A model generated the notes under the pieces. It was not told the DNA's origin, made no database searches, and worked only from the letters and a program-made list of their open reading frames with translations. The position numbers and the translations under genes were made by a program. Below are positions 54,743 to 62,660 of a stretch of 64,000 nucleotides of DNA, in pieces (the first letter of the stretch is position 1; each line of letters begins with the position of its first letter). Origin of the DNA: Mycobacterium sp. URHB0044 (GTDB lineage Bacteria; Actinomycetota; Actinomycetes; Mycobacteriales; Mycobacteriaceae); assembly GCF_000620625.1 (NCBI RefSeq), contig NZ_JIAW01000018.1:111465-175464 (forward strand), read 5' to 3'.

Positions 54743-55216
54743 TCAAATTTCGCACAGCCCTGTGCGATTACAGACTCCCTGGCACCACTTCAGGCGCGAA
54801 TCGCTCGTCTCGCACCAGGCGGGGTTCTTGTCGATGCTTGCCGCCTGTTTTTGTTCTTCTTTTGCCTTGACGCCTGCCGGACTCATCGCCGAGTTGCCCG
54901 GTTGCCCTGGCGAAGCGAGAGGGTTATAGCAGTTCAGGTTGAGCACGTAATCGTTTCCCCGAGTGTTGTCACCGCTGGAGTCGAGGAACATCGATTTATG
55001 CCAACTGACAACGATGCAGTTGCCCTTCTCGACTTGGTCGCCGCTCACGGTGCCCACTACGGGGGTGCCACTATGGGAAGAAATCCAAGCAGCCGCTTCG
55101 CTGTACGACGAGCCCGTCAACCCGTCGGCAGCGGACGCGACACTGGATCCGAGCACCGCCACCGAGAGCAGCGCGGCGCCCACTGCACCACAGATGCCCG
55201 CAACAAATCTCCCCAT
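54743..55216 (-). CDS. secreted Cys-rich protein, unknown function
   Basis: From ATG 55216, after GGGGAGGG, the product is 157 residues. The signal peptide (residues 3-30) ends in ASA. The mature part has six Cys, four in the last 30 residues, and a DQVEKGNCIVVSWHKSMFLDSSG region. It resembles small mycobacterial exported proteins but no family is named here. It is divergent from LAL regulator 2, with shared motif site B 90-110 nt before its start. Its control is therefore probably linked to the cassettes. Confidence 0.7.
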   Translation of the reverse strand: MGRFVAGICGAVGAALLSVAVLGSSVASAADGLTGSSYSEAAAWISSHSGTPVVGTVSGDQVEKGNCIVVSWHKSMFLDSSGDNTRGNDYVLNLNCYNPLASPGQPGNSAMSPAGVKAKEEQKQAASIDKNPAWCETSDSRLKWCQGVCNRTGLCEI

Positions 55217-55307
55217 CAAGGAACCCTCCCCTAGCGGCTAGCGCCTCATGCCGCTCTCGGCGTCGGCACCCAGCGCGATTTGAATCTAACTGCGCACCGG
55301 TAGGCCA

Positions 55308-55326
55308 GTAATCGGGTGTTTCCCTA
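55308..55326 (-). promoter_or_regulatory. shared upstream motif, site B
   Basis: Minus-strand reading gives TAGGGAAACACCCGATTAC, about 92 nt before the secreted protein gene that starts at 55216. It differs from site A by a single base over the shared 19 nt (A for T after GGGAA). The site also lies 172 nt upstream of LAL regulator 2 on the other strand. Confidence 0.6.
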
Positions 55327-55498
55327 GAGTTGCCGCTTGGCCAACCCTATGCCGGCAGAGCATCCGAACAGCACACACTGCCCGTCCAGAAGAGTTCGAC
55401 GCCGAGGCAGGGTTTCCTTGCAATTTCGCAGCCAATGGATTTGCCGGATGCGACAATTGCCCTTGTCTGGGGGAACATCAGGCCTGGGGGGACATGTC

Positions 55499-58282
55499 AT
55501 GGTTGGGGGGCGAATCGTCGGCCGTGCAGCCGAGTTCCGAACTCTTGACGACTTTCTGACATCGCTGGCGGAGCGCTCGTCGGCGCTGGTGATCGACGGC
55601 GAGGCCGGCATTGGCAAGACCACGCTGTGGTCGGCAGCAGTGCAGCAGGCGCGCGAGCGTGGATTCCGCGTGTTCTCGGCTCGAGCGAGTCAAGCCCGCT
55701 CGGCGCTGCCCTACGGGATGGTTGCGCAGCTCATCGGCGACGTCGACTGCAAGCACCTGAACGGGCTGCCCCAGGTTCAGCGGGCCGCACTGGATCGTGT
55801 GCTGCTGCCGGCCAATGCCGAGTATCCCCCAAGCGACCACAGGCTCATCGCGACGACGATCCTGTCGATCGTCGAGCGTCTGTCGGCGAAGGCACCGGTG
55901 TTGGTCGCCATCGATGACGCGCAGTGGATGGACGAGCCGAGCAGAAGCGTCGTAGCGTTCGTCGCGCGTCGTCTCGAACGACGGTTTGGCGTGCTCGTCG
56001 CCGAGGCTGGCCCCGACGACAGCGTTGCGACGGCAAGCTGGCTGCGTCTGGGAAGCCAGAATGCCATCGAACGAATATGGCTGGGACCGTTTCGACTTGG
56101 CGCACTGCACACGTTGATCACCGACCGATTGGGCCATTCACTTCCTCGCCGGACGATGGTTCGCATTGCCGAGATCTCTCACGGCAATCCGTCCTACGCC
56201 CTGGAGCTGGCGCAAGGGACGAACGTCGAGTCGCCAACTGCCGAACCGACATTGCCGTCCCCGTTGGCAGAATTGATGCGAAGCCGGATAGGTCAACTGG
56301 CAGCCGACGTCCAAGAAGTGTTGCTTGCCGCCGCGTGCGTTCCCGATGCGACCGTCGATCTGCTCGCGCAGGCGACGGGGACCACCACGGCGCGCACCGT
56401 CGAGATGCTCGAGCCAGTCGAAGACAAGGGCATCATCGGCATTCACGGCAACAAGGTGCGGTTCAGCCACCCGCTGCTGGCCCACGGTGTCTACGCGGAT
56501 GCCAGTCCAGCGCGCCGACGCAGAATGCATCGGGTGCTGGCGAACGTCGAGTCGCTACCCGAAGTGAAGGCCCGACATCTCGCGTTGGCGACACTCGCCG
56601 CAGACCCGCTGTCGCTGCAGGCCTTGGATACCGCCGCAGAGGCAGCGCGCACTCGCGGTGCTCCGGCCGCCGCCGCCGAGCTCGTCGACCTGGCGATTCA
56701 GCTCGGTGGTGATACGCCCGAACGGCGGATCCGTGCCGCTGCGCATCACCTCCACGCGGGAAACGCCGAACCTGCCCGCTCAGCACTCGCACCTATGCTC
56801 AGCCAGCTGCCGCCAGGCCCGCTTCGGGCCACCGCGGTCAACCTGCTTGCGGAAATGTGCATGTACGACAATAGCTTTGCGCGAGCTGCCGACCTTCTAC
56901 GCGGCGCAGGAGTCGACGCTGCGACCGACCCGACGGTGGTAGTGCAGCGCCTCCTCTTGCTGTCGTTTGCTCAACTCAACAACGGGGAGCACGAGGACGC
57001 ACTCGACTGCGCGTCACGAGCGGCGACGCTGGCCCAAGCAGTGGACCTACCGGCCTTGTCCAGCCAAGCGCGCGCGCTTTCGGCGACGCTCCGCCTGATG
57101 TGCGGGCAAGACGTCGACGACTCAAGTCTGCGGGCCTCGCTGGAGAAGGCAGACCCCGACATCGACGATTCGCTCCCGTTCAGCGCCGGCACCGTGAACG
57201 CGCTGGCACTGGCCTGGACGGGACGTCTGGACGAGGCGAGCGCTCAGATGCACGCCGTGAGGAACCACTACATCCAGCGCGGCGCCAACAGCCACGTCAT
57301 GTTCGTCAATCTCCACAGCACGCTGATCGACGTCTGGCGGGCCGACTTCCCCGCGGCCGCACGCACGGCCGAGGATGCGATCGAACTGGCCGAGCAGCTC
57401 GGTGATGACCACATGGCGTCCATCGCCTACGCCGCCCGCGCCGTCGTCGCCGCCTACACCGGGCGTGAACGCGACGCACGTGCCGACGCGCGCGCCGCGA
57501 CCGAGGCCGCGAACCGCTGCGGTTCAACGCGACTCGCTGATCAGCCGGTCACGACGCACGGATTTCTTGCCGTCTCGCTTGGCGACTATGCCGAGGCTCT
57601 GACAGTCCTGCAGCCGCTGATCACACGGCTCAGTTCGTTGCCTAGCACCGAGATCGTCGTCGCCGAATTCCTCCCTGATGCCGTCGAGTCGATGATCGCA
57701 ATGGGACACATCTCGGAAGCCGGACCACTGATCGATGCACTGGAAGGCAACGGCCACCGACTCGACCGACCGTGGGCGCTGGCGGTCGGCGCACGCTGCC
57801 GCAGCATGTGGTTGGCCGCCCAGGGCGAAGTCGAAGCCGCTGTAAGCATGGCGCAGCAGGCGATGGTCGCGCACGACCGGCTTCCCATGCCGTTCGAGCG
57901 CGCCCGCACGCAGTTACTGCTCGGCCGGCTTCAACGGAGTCAGGGCCTCAAGGAAGACGCAGTAGATACCTTGGTCGAAGCCTTGCGGGCATTCGAGCAC
58001 ATGGGAACGCCGTTGTGGGCCACCCGAGCCCGCGACGAACTGGCCGCGACGAAGAGCATCCCGACGGAGCACGTAAGGCTGACCTCGTCCGAGCAAGACG
58101 TCGCCGAACTCGCCGCCTCCGGCATGACCAATCGCGACGTGGCTACCATGCTGTCCATCAGCCTCAAGACTGTCGAAGCAAACCTGACCCGCATCTACCG
58201 GAAACTGGGCATCAATTCACGCGTCGAGCTGGCCGAGCGGATGAGCCAATTGACGGCTGGTGCCCAGCCGGCGGGGACGTAG
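55499..58282 (+). CDS. LAL-type LuxR family ATP-binding transcriptional regulator, cassette 2
   Basis: From ATG 55499, after GGGGGG, the product is 927 residues. The frame is open to 55337, but homology with LAL 1 begins at IVGRAAEFRTLDDFL. Walker A is GEAGIGKT (34-41) and Walker B VLVAIDDAQWMD. The TPR-like middle shares EVKARHLALAT and the HAGN segment with LAL 1. The C-terminal HTH is LTSSEQDVAELAASGMTNRDVATML and the following SLKTVEANLTRIYRKLG. The two regulators may respond to different ligands while acting on similar sites. Confidence 0.9.
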   Translation: MVGGRIVGRAAEFRTLDDFLTSLAERSSALVIDGEAGIGKTTLWSAAVQQARERGFRVFSARASQARSALPYGMVAQLIGDVDCKHLNGLPQVQRAALDRVLLPANAEYPPSDHRLIATTILSIVERLSAKAPVLVAIDDAQWMDEPSRSVVAFVARRLERRFGVLVAEAGPDDSVATASWLRLGSQNAIERIWLGPFRLGALHTLITDRLGHSLPRRTMVRIAEISHGNPSYALELAQGTNVESPTAEPTLPSPLAELMRSRIGQLAADVQEVLLAAACVPDATVDLLAQATGTTTARTVEMLEPVEDKGIIGIHGNKVRFSHPLLAHGVYADASPARRRRMHRVLANVESLPEVKARHLALATLAADPLSLQALDTAAEAARTRGAPAAAAELVDLAIQLGGDTPERRIRAAAHHLHAGNAEPARSALAPMLSQLPPGPLRATAVNLLAEMCMYDNSFARAADLLRGAGVDAATDPTVVVQRLLLLSFAQLNNGEHEDALDCASRAATLAQAVDLPALSSQARALSATLRLMCGQDVDDSSLRASLEKADPDIDDSLPFSAGTVNALALAWTGRLDEASAQMHAVRNHYIQRGANSHVMFVNLHSTLIDVWRADFPAAARTAEDAIELAEQLGDDHMASIAYAARAVVAAYTGRERDARADARAATEAANRCGSTRLADQPVTTHGFLAVSLGDYAEALTVLQPLITRLSSLPSTEIVVAEFLPDAVESMIAMGHISEAGPLIDALEGNGHRLDRPWALAVGARCRSMWLAAQGEVEAAVSMAQQAMVAHDRLPMPFERARTQLLLGRLQRSQGLKEDAVDTLVEALRAFEHMGTPLWATRARDELAATKSIPTEHVRLTSSEQDVAELAASGMTNRDVATMLSISLKTVEANLTRIYRKLGINSRVELAERMSQLTAGAQPAGT

Positions 58283-58672
58283 TCGATCCACTCGCGAACT
58301 CGGAGCCATGCGCGTTTACTTGGCGCAAATTTGCTGCGCGGTGGCGACGAGGCGGGGACGTCGCGGCGCAGTAGCGGCGCTCAACTCTTAACGGATCTGT
58401 TTGCATTCGTATGAATCACGCCTGCGGCTGACACACGACGAACCTTCCTCTTTCAACGAATCCGACGGCCGCGCAACCTGCGTCGTGGCCGGTCGGGGCT
58501 CGATGACACCAACGACAATAAATTAGCTGACGCAGACGACTATTCCCTTGTGTCAGCCCGCGACTAACAGTTGCTGAAATTGCGTGATGACATCGAAAGA
58601 TAATGGTTGACAGCGTGTAATGGGTGGTGCGATGCTAGCCAAAGCTTATCCGCTAGTAGGTCTGGGGGGATC
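58283..58672. other. 390-bp intergenic region in cassette 2
   Basis: No gene found. It separates LAL regulator 2 from the secreted protein gene (the gap in cassette 1 is 196 bp). A TTGACA at 58607-58612 could be a -35, but a clear -10 at proper spacing is not seen. The A/B/C motif is not present in recognisable form. Confidence 0.45.
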
Positions 58673-59098
58673 ATGAATAGCATTGCTACAACTGTCCGGA
58701 TGGGAGCAGCGGCGTGCGCGATCGCAGCCGCTGCAACGGTGGTATCGGCGCCAGCCGCTCAGGCGACGCCCCTCGTGCCAGCGCCGAGTGCAACGGGCAT
58801 CGGGTCAGCGCTCGGGTCGGCCACCTGTTTTGTTCCGGTTTTCAACTCCACTGAGTGCGCAGTTGGGGCCGCTACGATTCCTGGGGCCTTCTACCTCGGC
58901 CCCAACGACCCGACGCCGCCGGTCCGCACCGACATCATCAAGGTGAATCCGATTCCGGTGTTTCTTCTGATTCCGGTTCTCGGTGTGCCATTGGCGGGTT
59001 GGTGGGCGTCGTTGGATCTCGAGGTTTGCGTCGGCGGCATCAGCGCGCGAGTCGGGGGCTACGGCACTCTCACGGCGTCGCTCGGCTCCGGCTGCTAA
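58673..59098 (+). CDS. small secreted four-Cys protein, cassette 2
   Basis: From ATG 58673 the product is 141 residues, after a CTGGGGGG site like that of cassette 1. The signal peptide (residues 8-31) ends in QATP, and the mature part has four Cys. The C terminus shows EVCVGG, GGYGTL and SGC, the same framework as 33433-33885, though the middle differs. Family unknown. It is probably the exported partner encoded by each cassette. The stop lies 40 nt before the DUF4012 gene. Confidence 0.72.
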   Translation: MNSIATTVRMGAAACAIAAAATVVSAPAAQATPLVPAPSATGIGSALGSATCFVPVFNSTECAVGAATIPGAFYLGPNDPTPPVRTDIIKVNPIPVFLLIPVLGVPLAGWWASLDLEVCVGGISARVGGYGTLTASLGSGC

Positions 59099-59138
59099 GC
59101 CTCGAGCCATCCCGTAAACGCTGTTCGATACGCCTTAA

Positions 59139-60968
59139 GTGCGAATCTTCTCGCGGAGTCCGTTTGGACGTCGGCCGGACGACGATGACGACGACGACGA
59201 CGGTTCCGCGCGACGTCGGTTCCGGCGTGTCGCTCAGGCGGCCGGTCTCCTCCTACTGGTCGTAATTGCGTTCGGATGCTGGCTCGGGTACGAAGCGGTT
59301 CACGCAAGATCCAACCTCGAAGAGGCACGCAGCAGCGCTCAGCAGGCCAAGGAAGCGCTACTGAAGGGCACGTCGGAAGACGCCGCCCGATGGGCGAATG
59401 ACGCGCATAGCCATGCCCAGACAGCGCGCAACTCGACTCATTCACTGCCTTGGAACGCCGTGTCGGCCGTGCCGTGGCTGGGAGGGCCGTTCGAGTCGGC
59501 CCAACAGCTCGCCGATGTCGTACTAGGCCTGACAAGCGAGGTGTTGCAACCCTCGGCTGAAGTGGCCGCAGCGATATCACCGGACCGGTTGCTCAAAGGT
59601 GACCGTGTAGACGTGCAAATGCTCCGCGACTCCGCCCCGAAGCTGGACGAGATATCAGCGGCTGCTGCACGACTCGATGCTGACGCAAGTGCGATCCCCG
59701 ATCCCTCGTATCTTTCCGCGATCCGCGACGCCCGCGTGGAACTTCAGGCGCAGACATCCGAGATTACGAAGTTGCTGGAGAATACGGCCCTGGCAGGGCG
59801 TCTAGTGCCCGCGATGATGGGTGCAGACGGTCCCCGGAGCTATTTCATGGGATTCCAGACCAATGCTGAAGCCCGCGGCACAGGTGGCCTACTCGGCGGG
59901 TTCGGCATTCTGCGGTTCGACGACGGCACCCCGAGCGTGGATACCCTCGGGGCGAACAGCGAACTCAACAAACCCTTTGCTCCGATAGACCTTGGACCGG
60001 AATACAACGCGCAGTATGGGTTTCAGAATCCCACGACCGATTTCCGCAACAGCAATCTGAGTTCACACTTCCCGTATACGGCCCAGATCTGGAAGTCGTT
60101 GTGGCTTCAGCAGTCCGGCAGTGACGTAGACGGAGTCATCGCGATCGACCCGGTGGCGTTGAGTTACGTTCTCGGCGCGGTCGGCTCCGTAACCATGCCA
60201 GACGGTGAAACGATCACCAAGGAAAACGTCGTCGAGTTGACGGAGTCGACCGTCTACAGCCGTTTTCCCACTGACCAACCCGCGCGGAAGCAATATCTCC
60301 AGGATGTCGCCAGCGAAGTCGTAAAGAAGATGACGGGACACGTCGACTCGCCGCGCGAACTGCTCGACGCCCTCGGCAAAGCGGTCAGCGAAGGGCGCAT
60401 CGCGGTGTGGAGCTCATCGCCCGACGACCAGCGGCTCCTCGACCAGACTGCTCTGGCACATGTCGTCCCCGATGATCCCGCACCCTATTCGGGTGTCGTG
60501 ATCAACAACCTCGCCGGAAACAAACTCGATTACTACCTGAAAAGACAGATCGAGTACACGGCCGACGCGTGTGAAGGCGGAACGAGGAAATCGACCGTCA
60601 CCATTCGGCTGACGAATACGGCGCCCAAAGAGCCTTTGCCGGACTACGTGGCCGGTACTTCGTGGCTACCTACTGCACTGCCCATGAAGGTTCCAAGTAG
60701 CACCAATGTGTCCTCGGTCCTTCTTCTCGCGACCACGAATGCGACACTGCAGAGTGCGATCGTCGACGGCAGGCGAAGGCCGGTGTTCACCAGCATGGAA
60801 CGCGGTCACCCGATCTTCGAAGTGCAAGTGGCCATTCCTCCCGGGGTCACAGCGGAACTGAGGTTCCTGCTGACTGAGCCGACGGCGCCGGGAGCTCCGC
60901 GGGTGCCGATCCAACCGTTGCGGGACAGCGTCACCCCAAAGGTATCGGTGCCCGAGTGCTCGAGATGA
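59139..60968 (+). CDS. DUF4012 membrane-anchored protein, cassette 2
   Basis: The 609-residue protein begins at GTG 59139 with RIFSRSPFG, like cassette 1 (RNFSRNPFR). An Asp-rich stretch (DDDDDDD, about residues 14-20) in the cytoplasmic tail is specific to this copy. One membrane helix follows (about 33-52), then an Ala-rich coiled segment and the DUF4012 domain: YFMGFQTNAEARGTGG, DGVIAIDPVALSYVLGAVGSV, VINNLAGNKLDYYL. The order and length agree with cassette 1. Confidence 0.88.
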   Translation: MRIFSRSPFGRRPDDDDDDDDGSARRRFRRVAQAAGLLLLVVIAFGCWLGYEAVHARSNLEEARSSAQQAKEALLKGTSEDAARWANDAHSHAQTARNSTHSLPWNAVSAVPWLGGPFESAQQLADVVLGLTSEVLQPSAEVAAAISPDRLLKGDRVDVQMLRDSAPKLDEISAAAARLDADASAIPDPSYLSAIRDARVELQAQTSEITKLLENTALAGRLVPAMMGADGPRSYFMGFQTNAEARGTGGLLGGFGILRFDDGTPSVDTLGANSELNKPFAPIDLGPEYNAQYGFQNPTTDFRNSNLSSHFPYTAQIWKSLWLQQSGSDVDGVIAIDPVALSYVLGAVGSVTMPDGETITKENVVELTESTVYSRFPTDQPARKQYLQDVASEVVKKMTGHVDSPRELLDALGKAVSEGRIAVWSSSPDDQRLLDQTALAHVVPDDPAPYSGVVINNLAGNKLDYYLKRQIEYTADACEGGTRKSTVTIRLTNTAPKEPLPDYVAGTSWLPTALPMKVPSSTNVSSVLLLATTNATLQSAIVDGRRRPVFTSMERGHPIFEVQVAIPPGVTAELRFLLTEPTAPGAPRVPIQPLRDSVTPKVSVPECSR

Positions 60969-61061
60969 CCTTCTTCGGTCATGTGACGGCTACATCAGAC
61001 TACGCGTCCGTTAGTTTGCTGTGACTCACGCCATTTTGGCGACGTGAGGAAATCACGGCTG

Positions 61062-61067
61062 TATAGT
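61062..61067 (+). promoter_or_regulatory. -10 element upstream of kinase gene, cassette 2
   Basis: TATAGT followed by TCGGC lies about 69 nt before the kinase start, matching the position of TATAAT/TCGCC in cassette 1. Conservation in otherwise diverged 166-167 nt gaps supports a real promoter. The -35 is not clear. Confidence 0.5.
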
Positions 61068-61135
61068 TCGGCGAAAGCGCGACGTCGCTTGGCGGCGCGT
61101 ACGGGGGTGGATTAACCAGCGATGAGGGGCGGGCT

Positions 61136-62557
61136 GTGAATATTCAGGACTTCGTGCGACTTTTGCGATCTCGCTGGTTGATCATATGTAGCGCTATTGC
61201 CGCCGGCCTGATGGGAGCCATCGCCCTCACGTTGATCACGACACCGCTCTACCAGGCATCGACGAGGCTCTTCGTGTCGACGCAGGGAGCCGAATCCGCA
61301 AGCGACATATATTCGGGCACTTTGTCCTCCCAACAGCGCGTCCTCTCGTATACCAAGCTAATTACTGGCGAGACGTTGGCCCAGCGGACGGTTGACAAAC
61401 TCCACCTGGATATGAGCTCGGACGCCTTGCGTAGTCAAGTCAAGGCATCCGTGCCCCCCAATACGGTCTTGATTGACGTATCGGTGCTCGACCCATCCCC
61501 CGTGCGGGCCCGCGACATTGCTGACGCCTTGTCCGATGAATTCGTCGTTCTGGTTCGCGAATTGGAAACTCCAGAAGATGGCGCCAGACCCGATTCCCGG
61601 GTCGTAGTCGAGCAACACGCTGCGCTACCCGACAAACCCGTAGTTCCTCAAACGAGTCGTAACCTTGCCCTGGGCCTCGCACTAGGCGTGATCTTTGGGA
61701 TTGGTCTCGCGTTCCTTCGTGACCGGTTGGACAACACCGTCAAGAACCCACAAATTCTTGAACAAATCGTCGGCGCCGGTCTCGTTGCGACCATTCCGGT
61801 CGACAAGACCCGCCGAAAGAATCCGGCGATACCTTTCGCCGGCGATCGATCAGCGATAGCCGAAGCATTTCGCAAGCTCCGCACCAATCTGCAATTCCTC
61901 GATGTCGACGACCCGCCGCGAGTGCTCGTCGTCGCTAGTTCTCTGCCCTCCGAGGGCAAGTCAACTACGGCGATAAACCTCGCGTTGGCTTTGGCTGAGG
62001 CCGACCACAATGTGGTTCTGGTCGAAGGCGATATGCGACGCCCCAAACTGCATACGTATCTCGATCTGGTCGGGTCGGTCGGGTTTAGCACGGTGCTCAC
62101 TGGCCGAGCGTCACTTCCCGAGGTGCTACAGAAGACACGCTTCCCGGGTTTGACCGTCCTTACCTCGGGAGCAGTTCCGCCGAACCCCAGCGAATTACTC
62201 GGGTCGCTGGCAGCCAAGAAGATCCTGAGCGAACTTCGCGGGTCGTTCGACTTCGTCATCGTGGATACGTCCCCACTGCTGGCGGTCACCGACGCCGCGG
62301 TGCTGGCGGCCGAATCCGACGGGGTGCTCATGATTGCGCGATTCGGCGAAACCAAGCGCGATCAGCTCGCACACGCCGTCGCGAACCTCGAAAACGTCGG
62401 GGCACGGATACTGGGCGCCATCTTCACAATGATGTCCGCGCGGCAAAATGAGGCTTACTACTACAGCTACTACGGCGAAGCGGACAAGGCTCCGGGCAAT
62501 CACCGCGCTGACCGCAGTAGTTCACAGGGTTCGGCGGCTTCCACTCCGGAGAGGTAA
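61136..62557 (+). CDS. Wzz/BY-kinase-like polysaccharide chain-length protein, cassette 2
   Basis: The 473-residue protein starts at GTG 61136 and aligns nearly without gaps to the cassette-1 protein through the kinase domain. Walker A SSLPSEGKST (268-277) and Walker B FVIVDTSP are intact. Walker A' reads VVLVEGDMRRP, with Glu 297 where D-x-D is usual. The tyrosine tail is YYYSYY. A Wzz domain lies between two helices (about 13-36 and 177-195). It would set chain length of the second polymer; reduced kinase activity is possible but untested. Confidence 0.9.
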   Translation: MNIQDFVRLLRSRWLIICSAIAAGLMGAIALTLITTPLYQASTRLFVSTQGAESASDIYSGTLSSQQRVLSYTKLITGETLAQRTVDKLHLDMSSDALRSQVKASVPPNTVLIDVSVLDPSPVRARDIADALSDEFVVLVRELETPEDGARPDSRVVVEQHAALPDKPVVPQTSRNLALGLALGVIFGIGLAFLRDRLDNTVKNPQILEQIVGAGLVATIPVDKTRRKNPAIPFAGDRSAIAEAFRKLRTNLQFLDVDDPPRVLVVASSLPSEGKSTTAINLALALAEADHNVVLVEGDMRRPKLHTYLDLVGSVGFSTVLTGRASLPEVLQKTRFPGLTVLTSGAVPPNPSELLGSLAAKKILSELRGSFDFVIVDTSPLLAVTDAAVLAAESDGVLMIARFGETKRDQLAHAVANLENVGARILGAIFTMMSARQNEAYYYSYYGEADKAPGNHRADRSSSQGSAASTPER

Positions 62558-62660
62558 GACTGCCGGGCGCCGAGATCACTTCGCCCGCCCACGTGCACCT
62601 GAAAAGGGACTGCGACACACAGCAATTCCAAGGGGAATGCCGGGTAGTTCGAAACTGCTT

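Noticed and set aside
62564..62650. possible hairpin ATTCC-AAGG-GGAAT between the kinase and polymerase genes
   Set aside because: Stem too short and no T-run; not called as a terminator.
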